Positions 8,052-17,668 are shown, counted from the stretch's first letter. The stretch: 50,039 nt of DNA from CAVOKN01 sp963696505 (GCA_963696505.1 CAVOKN010000027.1:1-50039), one strand, 5' to 3'. The notes: generated by a model not told the origin, from the letters alone. Made by a program: numbers and translations.

Positions 8052-9093
8052 ATGCCTGTCCCGACCGTCGCCATCGCCTGCCAGGGAGGTGGCAGCCACT
8101 GTGCCTTCGGCGCCGGCGTGCTGCTCGGCCTGCTGGCGGCCTGCAACGCGGACGGGGAACTCGTCGCCGGCAATCAGCGCGTCCGCATCTGCGGGTTCAG
8201 CGGCACCTCCGGCGGCGCGATCAACGCCCTGATGGGCTGGTACGGCCTCGTTCATCCGGAAGGCCCGGCGCGCGGTATGGAGGCACTGCGATCCTTCTGG
8301 AGCGACACCGCCGCCCACGACCCCTGGGATGCCGTTGTCAAACGCGGCGACGGTGATGGGAATACGCCTGCGGGGCATGGTGCCGCAGCTCGAAGCGGCT
8401 CCCAACCTGGTTTCCGATGCGGCCCAGGACAGACTGCGGCGGCAGATCGAGGCCCAGGTGGATTTCCCCCAGATCGGGCACTGGCTCAAGGCCGACAGCC
8501 CGCGCCTGCTGATCGGTGCGGCGGACGTGCTTTCCGGCGAGTTTGTCGTGTTTCGCGGCGGGCTGGGGGAAGTCCCGACGGTGGACCAGGTGCTGGCCTC
8601 GACGGCGGTGCCCGAGCTGTTCCGCCCCGTGCCGGTAGCCATCGAAGGTGTCGAACGCCACTTCTGGGATGGCCTGCTGTCGCAGAATCCGCCGGTGCGC
8701 GACTTCCTCGCCGGCGTTCCCGCGGCGCTGACTCCCGACCGGATCTGGGTCATCCGTATCAACCCGGTGAGCTATTCCACAGTACCAGCGCAGCTTCACG
8801 ACATCCTCGACCGACGCAACGAAATGGCCGGAAACATCGCCCTGGAGCAGGAACGCTTCTTCGTGCAGCACGTGAACAAGTGGCTCGCGCGCGGGCTGCT
8901 GCCGCGAGAGCGCTACAGGCACGTCGAGTTCCGCGAGATCGTGCTCGAGGAAAAGAGCAGGCCGGGCGACGGCCTCGATTACGCTTCCAAGCTCGACCGC
9001 AGCCCCACCTTCATCCGTCGCCTGATGGACCGGGGGGTGGAAGCGGCGGACCGCTTCCTGCGCGCCGATGCATCGGCAGGCGCGGCGCCATGA
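8052..9093 (+). pseudogene. Patatin-like phospholipase, one frameshift
   Basis: The protein shows the patatin oxyanion motif CQGGGSHCAFGAGVLLGLL at the N-terminus and the nucleophile elbow GFSGTSGGAIN with the catalytic Ser in GTSGG. The partner Asp of the Ser-Asp dyad is in FWDGLLSQNPPV. The enzyme hydrolyses acyl lipids. The frame changes near 8340: DPWDAVV must be followed by NAATVMGIRLRGMVPQLE, which needs one A removed from CAAACGC. The total length of 1042 nt is one base over whole codons. Its TGA overlaps the ATG of the next gene (ATGA), so the two are translationally linked. Confidence 0.85.
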
Positions 9094-9887
9094 GCGCTGC
9101 CGACAACCGCCCTGCCCCGCGCCTCGCGCCACCGCCGGTGCGCACCATCGCCGCCGGCCGGCCGCTGCACTGGCTGGTCCTGGGCTGGCGGGATTTCATG
9201 CGGGCACCCCTGCCCAGCGCGCTCCATGGCCTGCTGCTGGCCCTGGGCGGGCTGACCATCCTGTTTCTCACGCGCAATCATCTGGATCTGCTGTCCGGCG
9301 CCTTTTCCATGTTCCTGCTGGTGGCGCCGATCCTGCTCACCGGCATCTACGAGCTCTCCCGCCGCCTTGCCCGAGGCGAGTCGGCGACGCTCCGCGACGC
9401 CCTGCGCGCGTGGCGCTGCAGCTGCAAGTGCCTGATCGGCTTCGGCCTGCTGCTCGCGGTAATCGCCACCGTCTGGGTGCTGGTGTCGATCGTGTTGATC
9501 GAGTTGTCCGCGCACCAACCGATCACAAGCCTGGAGAGCTTCGTGCGCACCGTCGTGCTGTCGAAGAATTCCAGCGTGTTCCTGATCTGGGTCACGCTAG
9601 GCGGCATCGTCGCGGCGCTGGTGTTCGCGGCGTCGGTAGTGACGGTGCCAATGCTGCTGGACCGCAACACCGATATGTCCACGGCAATCCTCACCAGCAT
9701 CAACGCGGTGTCCGCGAACCCGCTGGCGCTGGCGCTGTGGGCGAGCATCATCATGCTGCTCACCACACTGGGCATGGCGACGCTGTTCATCGGCCTGGTG
9801 TTGGCGATACCGGTGCTGGGTCACGCAAGCTGGCATGCCTACGCAGAACTGGTGGACGCCTCGGCGCTGCCGCCTCGTCCGCGCTGA
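9090..9887 (+). CDS. DUF2189-type integral membrane protein
   Basis: The ATG at 9090 overlaps the patatin stop by four bases. After a proline-rich cytoplasmic N-terminus comes VRTIAAGRPLHWLVLGWRDF, then about six hydrophobic segments, including LLLALGGLTILFL, MFLLVAPILLTGIYELSRRL and LIGFGLLLAVIATVWVLVSI. The conserved tail is GLVLAIPVLGHASWHAYAEL. That layout (W-x2-GWRDF, P-x3-GIYELSRRLARGE, P-x-LGHASWHAY) matches DUF2189 membrane proteins. The function of the family is unknown. The length of 265 residues is normal. Confidence 0.85.
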   Translation: MSAADNRPAPRLAPPPVRTIAAGRPLHWLVLGWRDFMRAPLPSALHGLLLALGGLTILFLTRNHLDLLSGAFSMFLLVAPILLTGIYELSRRLARGESATLRDALRAWRCSCKCLIGFGLLLAVIATVWVLVSIVLIELSAHQPITSLESFVRTVVLSKNSSVFLIWVTLGGIVAALVFAASVVTVPMLLDRNTDMSTAILTSINAVSANPLALALWASIIMLLTTLGMATLFIGLVLAIPVLGHASWHAYAELVDASALPPRPR

Positions 9888-9909
9888 CGCAAGCGATCCG
9901 CTCGCCCCA

Positions 9910-10122
9910 ATGTTCGGCATCAGCGAAGAGCAGTTCTCGGAGTTCGGCGTCACCTTCGGGATCGGCGCCTTCATCCTTTTCATGCTGTTCATCATCTGGG
10001 ACCTGGCCAAGGAATCCAAGGCCGGCCGTCTCGGCACCTTCGTGCTGTTCTTCGTCCTCGCCTTCGGCATGATCGGCTTCGTCGCCAAGAGCATCATCTC
10101 CTGGCTGATGGGCATCGAGTAG
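9910..10122 (+). CDS. DUF2788 family small membrane protein
   Basis: The 70-residue protein starts at the ATG at 9910 (MFGISEEQFSEFGVTFG) and has two hydrophobic helices (IGAFILFMLFIIWDLAK and LGTFVLFFVLAFGMIGFVAK). This is the DUF2788 pattern. Function is unknown. A longer version from 9835 would overlap the previous gene by 50 bases and is not supported. Confidence 0.85.
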   Translation: MFGISEEQFSEFGVTFGIGAFILFMLFIIWDLAKESKAGRLGTFVLFFVLAFGMIGFVAKSIISWLMGIE

Positions 10123-10152
10123 GCACGACCTGCATCACAACCCGGAGAATCC

Positions 10153-10986
10153 ATGGCTGCGACTTCAGAGATCAGGAGCATGGCGCTGTTCTGCGACTTC
10201 GAGAACATCGCACTGGGCGTACGCGAAGCCAAGTACCCCAAGTTCGACATCGCCCGCGTGCTGGAAAAACTGCTGCTCAAGGGCAGCATCGTCGTCAAGA
10301 AGGCCTACTGCGACTGGGAGCGATACAAGGAGTTCAAGGCGGTGATGCACGAGGCCGCCTTCGAACTGATCGAGATTCCCCACGTGCGCCAGTCCGGCAA
10401 AAATTCCGCCGACATACGCATGGTGGTGGACGCGCTGGACCTATGCTACACCAAGTCCCACGTCGATACGTTCGTCATCATCAGCGGCGACTCGGATTTC
10501 TCTCCGCTGGTTTCCAAGCTGCGGGAAAACGCCAAGACGGTGATCGGCGTCGGCGTCAAGAAGTCCACCTCCGACCTGCTGATCGCCAACTGCGACGAGT
10601 TCATCTACTACGACGATCTGGTGCGCGAATCCGAGCGCACGAAAAAGCGCAGCACGCGCAAGGCGCCGGCAAAGGACGAGGGCGCCGCCGCACCGGCCAA
10701 GGCCAAGCCGCGCAAGACCGAGGACGAGCGGCGCCAGGAAGCCCTCGACCTGATCGAGGAAACCTTCGAGGCGCTGGCGGACGAGCGCGGCGAGGAAGAG
10801 AAGATCTGGGGCTCGATGGTCAAGCAGGCACTCAAGCGGCGCAAGCCGGGCTTCAACGAAAACTACTACGGCTTCCGCTCCTTCAACGCGATGCTCGAAG
10901 CGGCCCAGGCGAGCGGCCTGCTGCGTCTGGAGCCGGACGAGAAATCCGGCGGCTACATTCTGCGCACGGTGCACCAGGCGGAGTAG
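10153..10986 (+). CDS. NYN-domain (PIN-like) RNase candidate with C-terminal OST-HTH/LOTUS-like domain
   Basis: The first ~150 residues form a NYN domain: MALFCDFENIALG carries the first acidic residues, then SADIRMVVDALDL, VIISGDSDFSPLVSKLRE and IANCDEFIYYDDL. The conserved aspartates (CDFEN, SADI, GDSDF) are those expected to bind metal in this PIN-like nuclease fold. A lysine- and alanine-rich linker follows (TKKRSTRKAPAK). The last ~80 residues (SMVKQALKRRKPGFNENYYGFRSF) match the OST-HTH/LOTUS style, thought to bind RNA. Cytoplasmic RNA turnover is inferred; the substrate is unknown. Confidence 0.85.
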   Translation: MAATSEIRSMALFCDFENIALGVREAKYPKFDIARVLEKLLLKGSIVVKKAYCDWERYKEFKAVMHEAAFELIEIPHVRQSGKNSADIRMVVDALDLCYTKSHVDTFVIISGDSDFSPLVSKLRENAKTVIGVGVKKSTSDLLIANCDEFIYYDDLVRESERTKKRSTRKAPAKDEGAAAPAKAKPRKTEDERRQEALDLIEETFEALADERGEEEKIWGSMVKQALKRRKPGFNENYYGFRSFNAMLEAAQASGLLRLEPDEKSGGYILRTVHQAE

Positions 10987-11039
10987 ATCGCCGCGACGCG
11001 GTAACATAGCCGGATCAATTTCGAGTTCAGGAGCCTGCC

Positions 11040-11360
11040 ATGCCGCGACCGACCGTCCTGATCATCACCGCCCTGCTGCTGGCCGCGGACGGCGCCCTGG
11101 CCGCCGACACCGACCACGGCCGCGCGCTGTACGAAGCGCGCTGCGACCGCTGCCATGACAGCAGCGTGCATGGCCGCAACCCGCGCAGTGCCCGCAGCTT
11201 CGACCACATCCGCGCCTTCGTCGCGCGATGGGACCGGGAACTCGGCACCGCCTGGACGGTTTCGGACATCAACGCCGTGGCGCGCTACCTCAACGACAAG
11301 TACTACCACTTCCCCTGCCCCGCGGAGTACTGCAAGGCCAACCAGGCACGCCTCGACTGA
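11040..11360 (+). CDS. Small periplasmic monohaem c-type cytochrome
   Basis: The start at 11040 gives a signal peptide (VLIITALLLAADGALAA) and a haem c site CDRCH at about residues 38-42 (YEARCDRCHDSS). The total is 106 residues. The C-terminal part contains WTVSDINAVARYLNDKYYHFPCP, typical of class I small cytochromes. It is likely a periplasmic electron carrier; the partner is unknown. It stands alone between the NYN gene and the GalT-like gene. Confidence 0.85.
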   Translation: MPRPTVLIITALLLAADGALAADTDHGRALYEARCDRCHDSSVHGRNPRSARSFDHIRAFVARWDRELGTAWTVSDINAVARYLNDKYYHFPCPAEYCKANQARLD

Positions 11361-11485
11361 TCTAGGCTGCCATCACGCTCGCGTATCCCCCGATAGAGGA
11401 TTTCTCGCCCGGCGCCGCCGCCGCGATGGTCTAATCTTCCGCCCCGGACCAGCCGCGTCCGGAAAGTCAGTCCCTGGGAGACGCC

Positions 11486-12574
11486 ATGTCGGAGCAAACG
11501 AGCGAAACGCGGGAGATCCGCATCAACCCCATCGTGCCGGCGGAATCGGTGCTGGTCGCCACCGCCCGCGGCATGCGCCCGAAGAAGGCGGAGGAGGCCG
11601 CACCGCGCGACACCCGCAAGCGCGTTGACACCTGCCCGTTCTGTGTCGGCAACGAAGACAAGACGCCGCCCGCCATCGCCACCTATCCCGAGAGCGGGCC
11701 GTGGCGCATCCGCATCGTCGAGAATCTCTACCCGGTGCTGGGCGACGAGCGCAGCCCGGGCAGTTTCAGCTTCGGCCTGCAGCAGACCATGGACGGTTAC
11801 GGTCGCCATGAAGTCATCATCGACAACGCGGAGCACGGCACCGCGATCCACGAGATGGACGAGTCCCATCTGGAGCTGCTGCTGCGCGCCTACCGCGAGC
11901 GTATGGGCGCGCTGTTCGCCGGCAACCCGCGGCTCAAGTACGTGCTGGTGTTCAAGAACTTCGGCCCCGCCGCCGGCGCCAGCATCGCCCACACCCACAG
12001 CCAGATGATCGCCATGCCGGTAGTGCCGGAGAACGTCAGCTTGGAAGTCAACAACAGCCGCGCCTACTGGCGCAAGCATCACCACTGCATCTTCTGCGCC
12101 CTGATCGACGAGGCGCTGACCTTCGAGGCCACGCTCTACGACCGCGCCTCGGGCGCGATCCGACGGCGCATCAATGTCGGCCAGTACGTGGTCGAGCGCG
12201 GCCACAAGTTCATCGCCATCAAGCCCTTCGCCAGCCGCTACGAATGGGAAGTGCACATTCTGCCGCTCGCCCACCACAGCGACTTCGTCACCACCCCGGA
12301 CGAGGATCTCGCCGATCTGGCCCGAGTGCTGCGCCGGACCATGGCGCGGCTGGACGCGGTGATCGGCGGCGCCCAATACAACTACTTCCTGCACTCCGTG
12401 CCCCACGACGGCGAGGAAGCCGAGAACGCCGCCAGCTACCACTGGCATCTGGAAATCTGCCCGCGCACCTCGATTCCCACCGGCTTTGAACTCGGCTCGG
12501 GACTGTTCGTCAACACCATCAGCCCCGAAACCGCTGCCCAGCGCCTGCGGGAAGCCGCTATCGACGAACTGTAG
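11486..12574 (+). CDS. galT: Galactose-1-phosphate uridylyltransferase-like HIT enzyme
   Basis: A GalT-type nucleotidyl transferase of the HIT superfamily. CPFCVGNEDKTPP (metal-type cysteines) and VRIVENLYP-like RIVENLYPVLGD are at the N-terminus. HEVIIDNAEHG follows, then GASIAHTHSQMIAMP, which carries the H-x-H-x-Q active site. A second CIFCALIDEA and SYHWHLEICPRT complete the enzyme. Most GalT proteins transfer UMP from UDP-glucose to galactose-1-phosphate; close relatives act on other sugar phosphates. No other Leloir genes are near, so the exact substrate is uncertain. The ATG at 11486 follows CTGGGAGACGCC. Confidence 0.8.
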   Translation: MSEQTSETREIRINPIVPAESVLVATARGMRPKKAEEAAPRDTRKRVDTCPFCVGNEDKTPPAIATYPESGPWRIRIVENLYPVLGDERSPGSFSFGLQQTMDGYGRHEVIIDNAEHGTAIHEMDESHLELLLRAYRERMGALFAGNPRLKYVLVFKNFGPAAGASIAHTHSQMIAMPVVPENVSLEVNNSRAYWRKHHHCIFCALIDEALTFEATLYDRASGAIRRRINVGQYVVERGHKFIAIKPFASRYEWEVHILPLAHHSDFVTTPDEDLADLARVLRRTMARLDAVIGGAQYNYFLHSVPHDGEEAENAASYHWHLEICPRTSIPTGFELGSGLFVNTISPETAAQRLREAAIDEL

Positions 12575-12651
12575 GCCGGATCGAGGCCCGCACGGGCCTG
12601 AAGCCGACGTGGAGGTGCGAATGTCGGCTCCGCTTCGCTGAACCGGCCTAC
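12571..12651. repeat. Intergenic three-way-junction repeat
   Basis: GTAGGCCGG (12571-12579) pairs with CCGGCCTAC (12643-12651). Inside lie two hairpins, AGGCCCG-CA-CGGGCCT (12584-12599) and AGCCGAC...GTCGGCT (12602-12629). The outer arm includes the galT stop codon. The arms resemble the GTAGG(C/T)CGGAT intergenic palindromes of betaproteobacteria, such as the one at 19166. It may act as a terminator. Confidence 0.55.
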
Positions 12652-12673
12652 GCCAGATCCGTATTGGATTCGC

Positions 12674-13876
12674 ATGCGACGAGCTGCCGCCTGGGACATC
12701 GAAGCGAGCCTGCGCTGGTACAGTGTGGATGCCGAGCACGGCGAGCGCCGCTTCTTTGACGGCTTCTACCCGGAGCACGACACCCTTCCCGGCGACCTGG
12801 CGGCGCGGGTTCAGAAGCTGGGCCCGCGGGAAAGCGCCGCCGTGGAAGTCGGCCCCGGCGACGGCTGGCTTGCCGTCGATCCGGCGCTGCGCCTGAAGGT
12901 CCGCCGCAGCCAGTTTCGTCGCGTCGAGGTCAGGGGTGCCGCCGTCGAGCCCAGGGTCGGCCGCTTCTATCCACGCAGCCTGCTTTCGGGCGTGGCGGGC
13001 GCTGCACCCGGCGACCGCCGCCCTTTCCGCGTGACCGCCTGCGACGCAAACAGCCTGGAGGCGGACCTCAACCATCCCCTGGCCGGCGTGCCGCTGGAGC
13101 TGGAGATCCACGTTCTGGAAACCGCCGCGGCGCAAACGCCCGCCGACCCCGGCCGAGACATTCTGGCGCTGGTCGCGAGCGACGGCCCTGGGATGCAGGC
13201 AGCATTGCCCGGCGTGGCGACCGATTTCTACTCGGACCAGCCTTTCAGCCGCGGCGACGGGACCGACGACGCGCTGTTCTATGCCCCTGCCCGCATCGTC
13301 CCGCACCTCGACGCCACCGCCCTCCAGCGCCTGACTTCTCTCTACGCGCCGCTGCTGGCGCCCGGAATGGCGGTGCTGGATCTGATGAGCAGTTGGGATT
13401 CCCACCTGCCCGACTCGACCGAACACCTTGAAGTGACCGGGCTGGGAATGAACGCGGCGGAACTGGAGCGCAATCCTCGACTTTTCCGCCACGTGGTCCA
13501 TGACCTCAATCGCGACCCGACGCTGCCCTTTCCCGACGCGCAGTTCGACGCCGCGCTGTGCAGCCTTTCGGTCGAATATCTGACCCGGCCCGTCGAGGTG
13601 TTGCGCGAGATTGCGCGCGTCCTGCGTCCCGGCGCTCCCTGCGCGCTGACTTTCTCGGAGCGCTGGTTCGCGCCGAAGGCGATCCGCATCTGGAGCGAGC
13701 TTCACCCCTTCGAACGCATGGGCCTGGTGCTGGACGCATTCCGGCGCGCGGGCGACTTCGTGGAGCTTGCCACCGAAACCCTGCGCGGCCTGCCCCGCCC
13801 GCCCGGCGACAAGTACGCCCGCATCGCATCGTGGTCCGACCCGCTCTACCTGGTCCGGGGCCGGGCGCAAAAATGA
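12674..13876 (+). CDS. FKBP-like (SlyD type) domain fused to SAM-dependent methyltransferase
   Basis: Residues ~25-160 resemble SlyD-type peptidyl-prolyl isomerases. The insert-in-flap end is clear in VTACDANSLEADLNHPLAGVPLELEI, compared with the (D)xNHPLAGxxLxFxV pattern of that family. The C-terminal ~180 residues are a class I methyltransferase: MAVLDLMSSWDSHLP, then DPTLPFPDAQFDAALCSLSVEYL and VLREIARVLRPGAPCALTFSERWF. The motif I glycines are reduced (VLDLMSSWDS), typical of a methyltransferase subgroup found with FKBP-like domains. The substrate is unknown. It follows the palindromic repeat at 12571. Confidence 0.8.
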   Translation: MRRAAAWDIEASLRWYSVDAEHGERRFFDGFYPEHDTLPGDLAARVQKLGPRESAAVEVGPGDGWLAVDPALRLKVRRSQFRRVEVRGAAVEPRVGRFYPRSLLSGVAGAAPGDRRPFRVTACDANSLEADLNHPLAGVPLELEIHVLETAAAQTPADPGRDILALVASDGPGMQAALPGVATDFYSDQPFSRGDGTDDALFYAPARIVPHLDATALQRLTSLYAPLLAPGMAVLDLMSSWDSHLPDSTEHLEVTGLGMNAAELERNPRLFRHVVHDLNRDPTLPFPDAQFDAALCSLSVEYLTRPVEVLREIARVLRPGAPCALTFSERWFAPKAIRIWSELHPFERMGLVLDAFRRAGDFVELATETLRGLPRPPGDKYARIASWSDPLYLVRGRAQK

Positions 13877-14096
13877 GCCGCCGTGCCGGTCGTCCCCATG
13901 CGAGCGCCGCTCGTCTGCACTGCCCGGGACGCGCTAAGCTTGTTCTCCAGAATCCCGGGGAGGCGCGCGAAGCGCGAAAGAAGTCGTTGAACGGAAAAGG
14001 GCTCTTGTGCGAACTCCCGACCAGTTGCTGACCGCGCCACGATCCTGCGACCAGAACCCGCTAGCCGAACGCCCCTCTGCCCCCCACTCGCCTGCG

Positions 14097-15246
14097 ATGA
14101 ACGGCAATTTCTGGCTCCGTACCTGGTCGCAGCTCTTCGCCGAGCTGTCGCGGCAGGAACTGGGCTGGCTGATCTCGCCGGCCGAGCATATCTCCCTCCT
14201 TTCCGTGCGGCGAGCCGGAATGATCGGCTCACGCGTCCTGCTGATCGCCACGCTGTTTGCCGTTCTGACGCCGCTCTGGATCATCGTGGACATGCTGACC
14301 CTACCTTGGCCGGCGTGGCTCGGGCTGGCGGTGGGCCGCATGTTCGCCACCCTGGGCTTCATGGCGCTGGTGATCGCCTACGACCGGCCCGAAAGCATGG
14401 GCCAGGTGCATCGCTCGCTCGCGGTACTCATCGGCATACCGATCCTGTTCTACGTCTTCAGCTACTTCTTCCTCCACCGCTATCCGCTCACCGGATTGCA
14501 GGCGGCGATACTGGCCGGCTACGACTTCCTGCCGTTTGTGCTGGTGGCCGGCCTGGCCATTTTTCCCCTCACCCTCATCGAGAACGCCGCGTTCGTCGCG
14601 GCGGTCTTCCTCGTCCAGTTCGACCGCCGGGCTGTCGCGCTGGCCGGCGATCGACCCCATCTCCTTCGCCGTCCAGTTCGGGCTGCTGGCAATCATCGCC
14701 GCCGTTGGCATGCTGGCCGGCCTTTCGCAGCTTGCCTTCATGATCGCCCTGGTGCGCGACGCGATCCGCGACCGGCTTACCGGGGCATTCTCGCGTCATT
14801 CCGGCGAGGAACTCCTGGAGCTGCAGTTCACACTTTCCACCCGCGCCGAAACGCCGCTCACGGTGGCGTTCATCGACCTCGACCGCTTCAAGCGCATCAA
14901 CGATGAGTTCGGCCACGAGGTCGGCGACGAGGTGCTGATCGAAGCCACCCGCCGCCTGCGCGCCACGCTGCGCACCGGCGACGTTCTGGCGCGCTGGGGC
15001 GGCGAGGAATTTGTCCTGATCATGCCCAACACCCAGAGCGAGCAGGCGGCGGCGGCGCTGGAGCGGGTGCGCGCCGGCGGGCTCGGCACACGGCCCGACG
15101 GTCAGCCGGTGACCGCCTCCTTCGGCATCTCGGAGCGCCTGCAGGACGGCGCCAGCAACTGGCGCGAACTGGTGGACATCGCGGACCGCCGCATGTACGA
15201 GGCCAAGCGCGGCGGCCGCAATCGCATCGTTTCGGGCCGATCCTAG
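14097..15246 (+). pseudogene. Membrane diguanylate cyclase (GGDEF), one frameshift
   Basis: The N-terminal 180 residues hold about six membrane segments (VLLIATLFAVLTPLWIIVDM, FMALVIAYDRPE, LAVLIGIPILFYVFSYFFLH). The C-terminal ~170 residues are a GGDEF domain: RDRLTGAFSRHSGEELLE, VAFIDLDRFKRINDEFGHEVGD, and the active-site WGGEEF, so c-di-GMP synthesis is expected. Near 14650 the frame changes from VALAGDRP to AIDPISFAVQFGLL; 1150 nt is one base over whole codons, so one inserted base explains it. The stop overlaps the stop of the convergent kinase gene. The MASE-like N-terminus is likely a sensor. Confidence 0.85.
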
Positions 15247-17627
15247 TCGACCGGTTTCGCCGGCAGTTCCCGTTCCCGTCCGGCGTCCGAAAGCAGCGCT
15301 TCGATCGTGGCAAGCAGCCGGCCTGCCTCGATCGGCTTATGCAGCACCTTCCATCCCGCACTCTCCATGGATTCGGCCTGGGCGCCGGTCGTGTCGCCGG
15401 TGATCAGCACCCCTCTGACCGGCATCGACCGGCGCCGCTGCATCGCCTGCAGGAACTCGACGCCGTTACTGCCACCGGGTAGCCGAAAATCCGTGACGAA
15501 GACCTCGGCCGCATCCGCCCCGGGGTCGGCGAGAGCCTCGTCTGCGCGGGCGCATCGGCTAACCAGCGCTCCGAAAGACTCCAGCCATACACCTATGGAA
15601 TCGGCCACCAGCTCGTCATCCTCGACCAGCATGATGCGGCGACCCGCCAGGCGGCGGAGGTCGCATTGTCGTTGGTCCGCGAGTCGGGCTTCTTTCGGCA
15701 GATCGGTGGCCGCACGGCCTGCCAGGGGTATCGAAAGGGAGAACACGCTGCCCCGGCCAAGCCGCGACCGGCACTCGATCCGGCAATCCATCAGCGCCGC
15801 CAGCCGCTTGACGATGGACAGGCCGAGACCCAGGCCCCGCCTGCGATCCCGTTGCGGGTTGTCGACCTGGAAGAACTCGTCGTAAATGTAGGGGAGGTCC
15901 TTCGCTCCGATGCCGACACCGGTGTCCCACGCCTGAATCAGCAAGCACCCGGATCGCCGGCGGGCGCCGACGAGCACCCCGCCCCTTGCGGTGTAGGCGA
16001 GCGCGTTGGCGACGATGTTGCGCAACATCGCCATTAGTAGCTCGGGATCCGCATGCAACAGGATAGGGGAGGCGGGAAAGCTGAGCTTGAAGCGCAGCCC
16101 CCGGTCCAGCGCCACGTCGGAAAACTCGCTGTCCACGCGGCGGAAGATGTCGAACAGCTCGACCGGGCGCGGATGAGGCGTCACGACGCCGGCATCAAGC
16201 CGCGAGACATCCAGCAGCGCATCCAGAAGGCCGCCAAGGGATGCCGCCGCCCGCAGCAGGCCACTGGTCATTGCCCGCTGCTCGTCGCTCAGTCGGGTGC
16301 GTTCGAGGGCCGAGGCGAACAGCGTCACCGCCTGCATCGGCTGGCGCAGATCGTGGCTTGCCGCGGCCAGGAAGCGGGACTTGTCGGCACTGGAGGCCTC
16401 GGCCGCCTGCTTGGCAGCCAGCAATTCGCTTGCGCTGCGCTTGCGTGCCGTGACGTCCTCGGCAATGCCGGCAAAGTGCAGTATGTCGCCGGAATCGTCT
16501 AAGACCGGATAGGCGCGGGCGGAAATCCATCGCAGTTCGCCGTCCGGGCGACTGATCTGGTAGTCGGGAAAATCCACCACCGTGCAACCCGCCAGCGTCG
16601 CTGGCACAGGAATCGCGGCGACCACCGCAGCGCGGTGCTCCTCGACCACGGAATCCAGCCAGTCCATCGGATTGCCGGACAGACTCGCCGCCGGCTTGCC
16701 CCACACCAGCTCGTAAGCTGGGCTGACGTACATCACCCGCCGCCAGTCCGGGGCGACGATCCAGAACACTTCGGGGATCGTCTCCGCAATCTGCCGAAAC
16801 ATCGCCTCCTGTTCGCGCAGCCGGCGCTGAGCTTCGACGATCTCGGTGATGTCCCGGACGAAAGCCATGACGCAGCGCTCGCCCTCCAGGGTGATGATCT
16901 CGCCCGAGATCGAAACATCGCGCAGCACGCCGTCGCGCCGCCGCCAGAATCCACGGTAGTCGGCCAAGTCGCCGCGCAGCAGGCGTTCGACCCACTCGCG
17001 GCGCAATTCGGGTTCGGTCCAGAGCCCAAGTTCCACCGATGTGCGGCCGAGCATCTCCGCGGGCGACCAGCCGAACAGGCTCTGGTAGCGGGAATTTGCG
17101 GCGAGAACGCGGCCGTCGCCGAGGCGGGCGATCGACACCGCCATCGGGCTCGCATCGAAGGCCGCGGCAAACCGCAGTTCGCTCGCCCGCAGCGCCGACT
17201 CTGCGCGACTGCGTTCGGTGACATCGCGGTCGACGCCCTGGAAGCCGGCGAGCGCGCCGTTCGAACCGAACACCGGGCTTGCGTTGCTTTCCAGTTCCCG
17301 GTAGCTGCCATCGCGGTGGCGCCAGCGCAGCCGCAGGCCATGCCACCCCTCGCCGCGAGCTATCGCCTGCGAGATGACGGTCTGGAATCTTGCCCGGTCA
17401 TCGGGGTGGACGACATCCGCCGTCCGCAAACTCGGCAATTCGTCGATGCCATAACCCAGCGTCTGAACCACGCCCGGATTGGAATAAAGGGTATTGCCCT
17501 GAAGATCGACCTCCCAGATCCAGTCGGCGCTGTTTTCGACGATGGATCGGTAGCGGGCTGCTGCCTCCAGCAGCACCCGCCTGACATCCCTCAAGACTGA
17601 ATCTCTGGCCGGCATGGGCGCAATCAT
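15243..17627 (-). CDS. Hybrid sensor histidine kinase with three PAS domains and a receiver
   Basis: The start at 17627 (MIAPMPARDS; second Met at 17615) leads to PAS 1 (ENSADWIWEVDLQGNTLYSN) with its PAC (GFQGVDRDVTERSRAE), PAS 2 (AAFDASPMAVSIARLGDGR) and PAS 3 (ETIPEVFWIVAPDWRRV). The HisKA domain has the phospho-His in AAASHDLRQPMQAV. The ATPase carries N, G1 (WDTGVGIG) and G2 (GLGLGLSIVKRL) boxes. The C-terminal receiver has IMLVEDDELVADS and the phospho-Asp in VFVTDFRLPGG. No transmembrane segment precedes the PAS domains, so it is probably cytoplasmic. It sits 41 bases downstream of the TauD-like gene on the same strand, but the signal and target are unknown. Confidence 0.9.
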   Translation of the reverse strand: MIAPMPARDSVLRDVRRVLLEAAARYRSIVENSADWIWEVDLQGNTLYSNPGVVQTLGYGIDELPSLRTADVVHPDDRARFQTVISQAIARGEGWHGLRLRWRHRDGSYRELESNASPVFGSNGALAGFQGVDRDVTERSRAESALRASELRFAAAFDASPMAVSIARLGDGRVLAANSRYQSLFGWSPAEMLGRTSVELGLWTEPELRREWVERLLRGDLADYRGFWRRRDGVLRDVSISGEIITLEGERCVMAFVRDITEIVEAQRRLREQEAMFRQIAETIPEVFWIVAPDWRRVMYVSPAYELVWGKPAASLSGNPMDWLDSVVEEHRAAVVAAIPVPATLAGCTVVDFPDYQISRPDGELRWISARAYPVLDDSGDILHFAGIAEDVTARKRSASELLAAKQAAEASSADKSRFLAAASHDLRQPMQAVTLFASALERTRLSDEQRAMTSGLLRAAASLGGLLDALLDVSRLDAGVVTPHPRPVELFDIFRRVDSEFSDVALDRGLRFKLSFPASPILLHADPELLMAMLRNIVANALAYTARGGVLVGARRRSGCLLIQAWDTGVGIGAKDLPYIYDEFFQVDNPQRDRRRGLGLGLSIVKRLAALMDCRIECRSRLGRGSVFSLSIPLAGRAATDLPKEARLADQRQCDLRRLAGRRIMLVEDDELVADSIGVWLESFGALVSRCARADEALADPGADAAEVFVTDFRLPGGSNGVEFLQAMQRRRSMPVRGVLITGDTTGAQAESMESAGWKVLHKPIEAGRLLATIEALLSDAGRERELPAKPVD

Positions 17628-17668
17628 GCCACGCCGGCCCGCCATGGATGGGACTCGGAGGCCGCGGC

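Noticed and set aside
11303..13870. A very long open frame on the minus strand (855 codons)
   Set aside because: It lies opposite galT-like and the FKBP-methyltransferase genes, which have clear motifs. Its protein is repetitive His/Gly/Val/Ala text typical of antisense shadows in GC-rich DNA.
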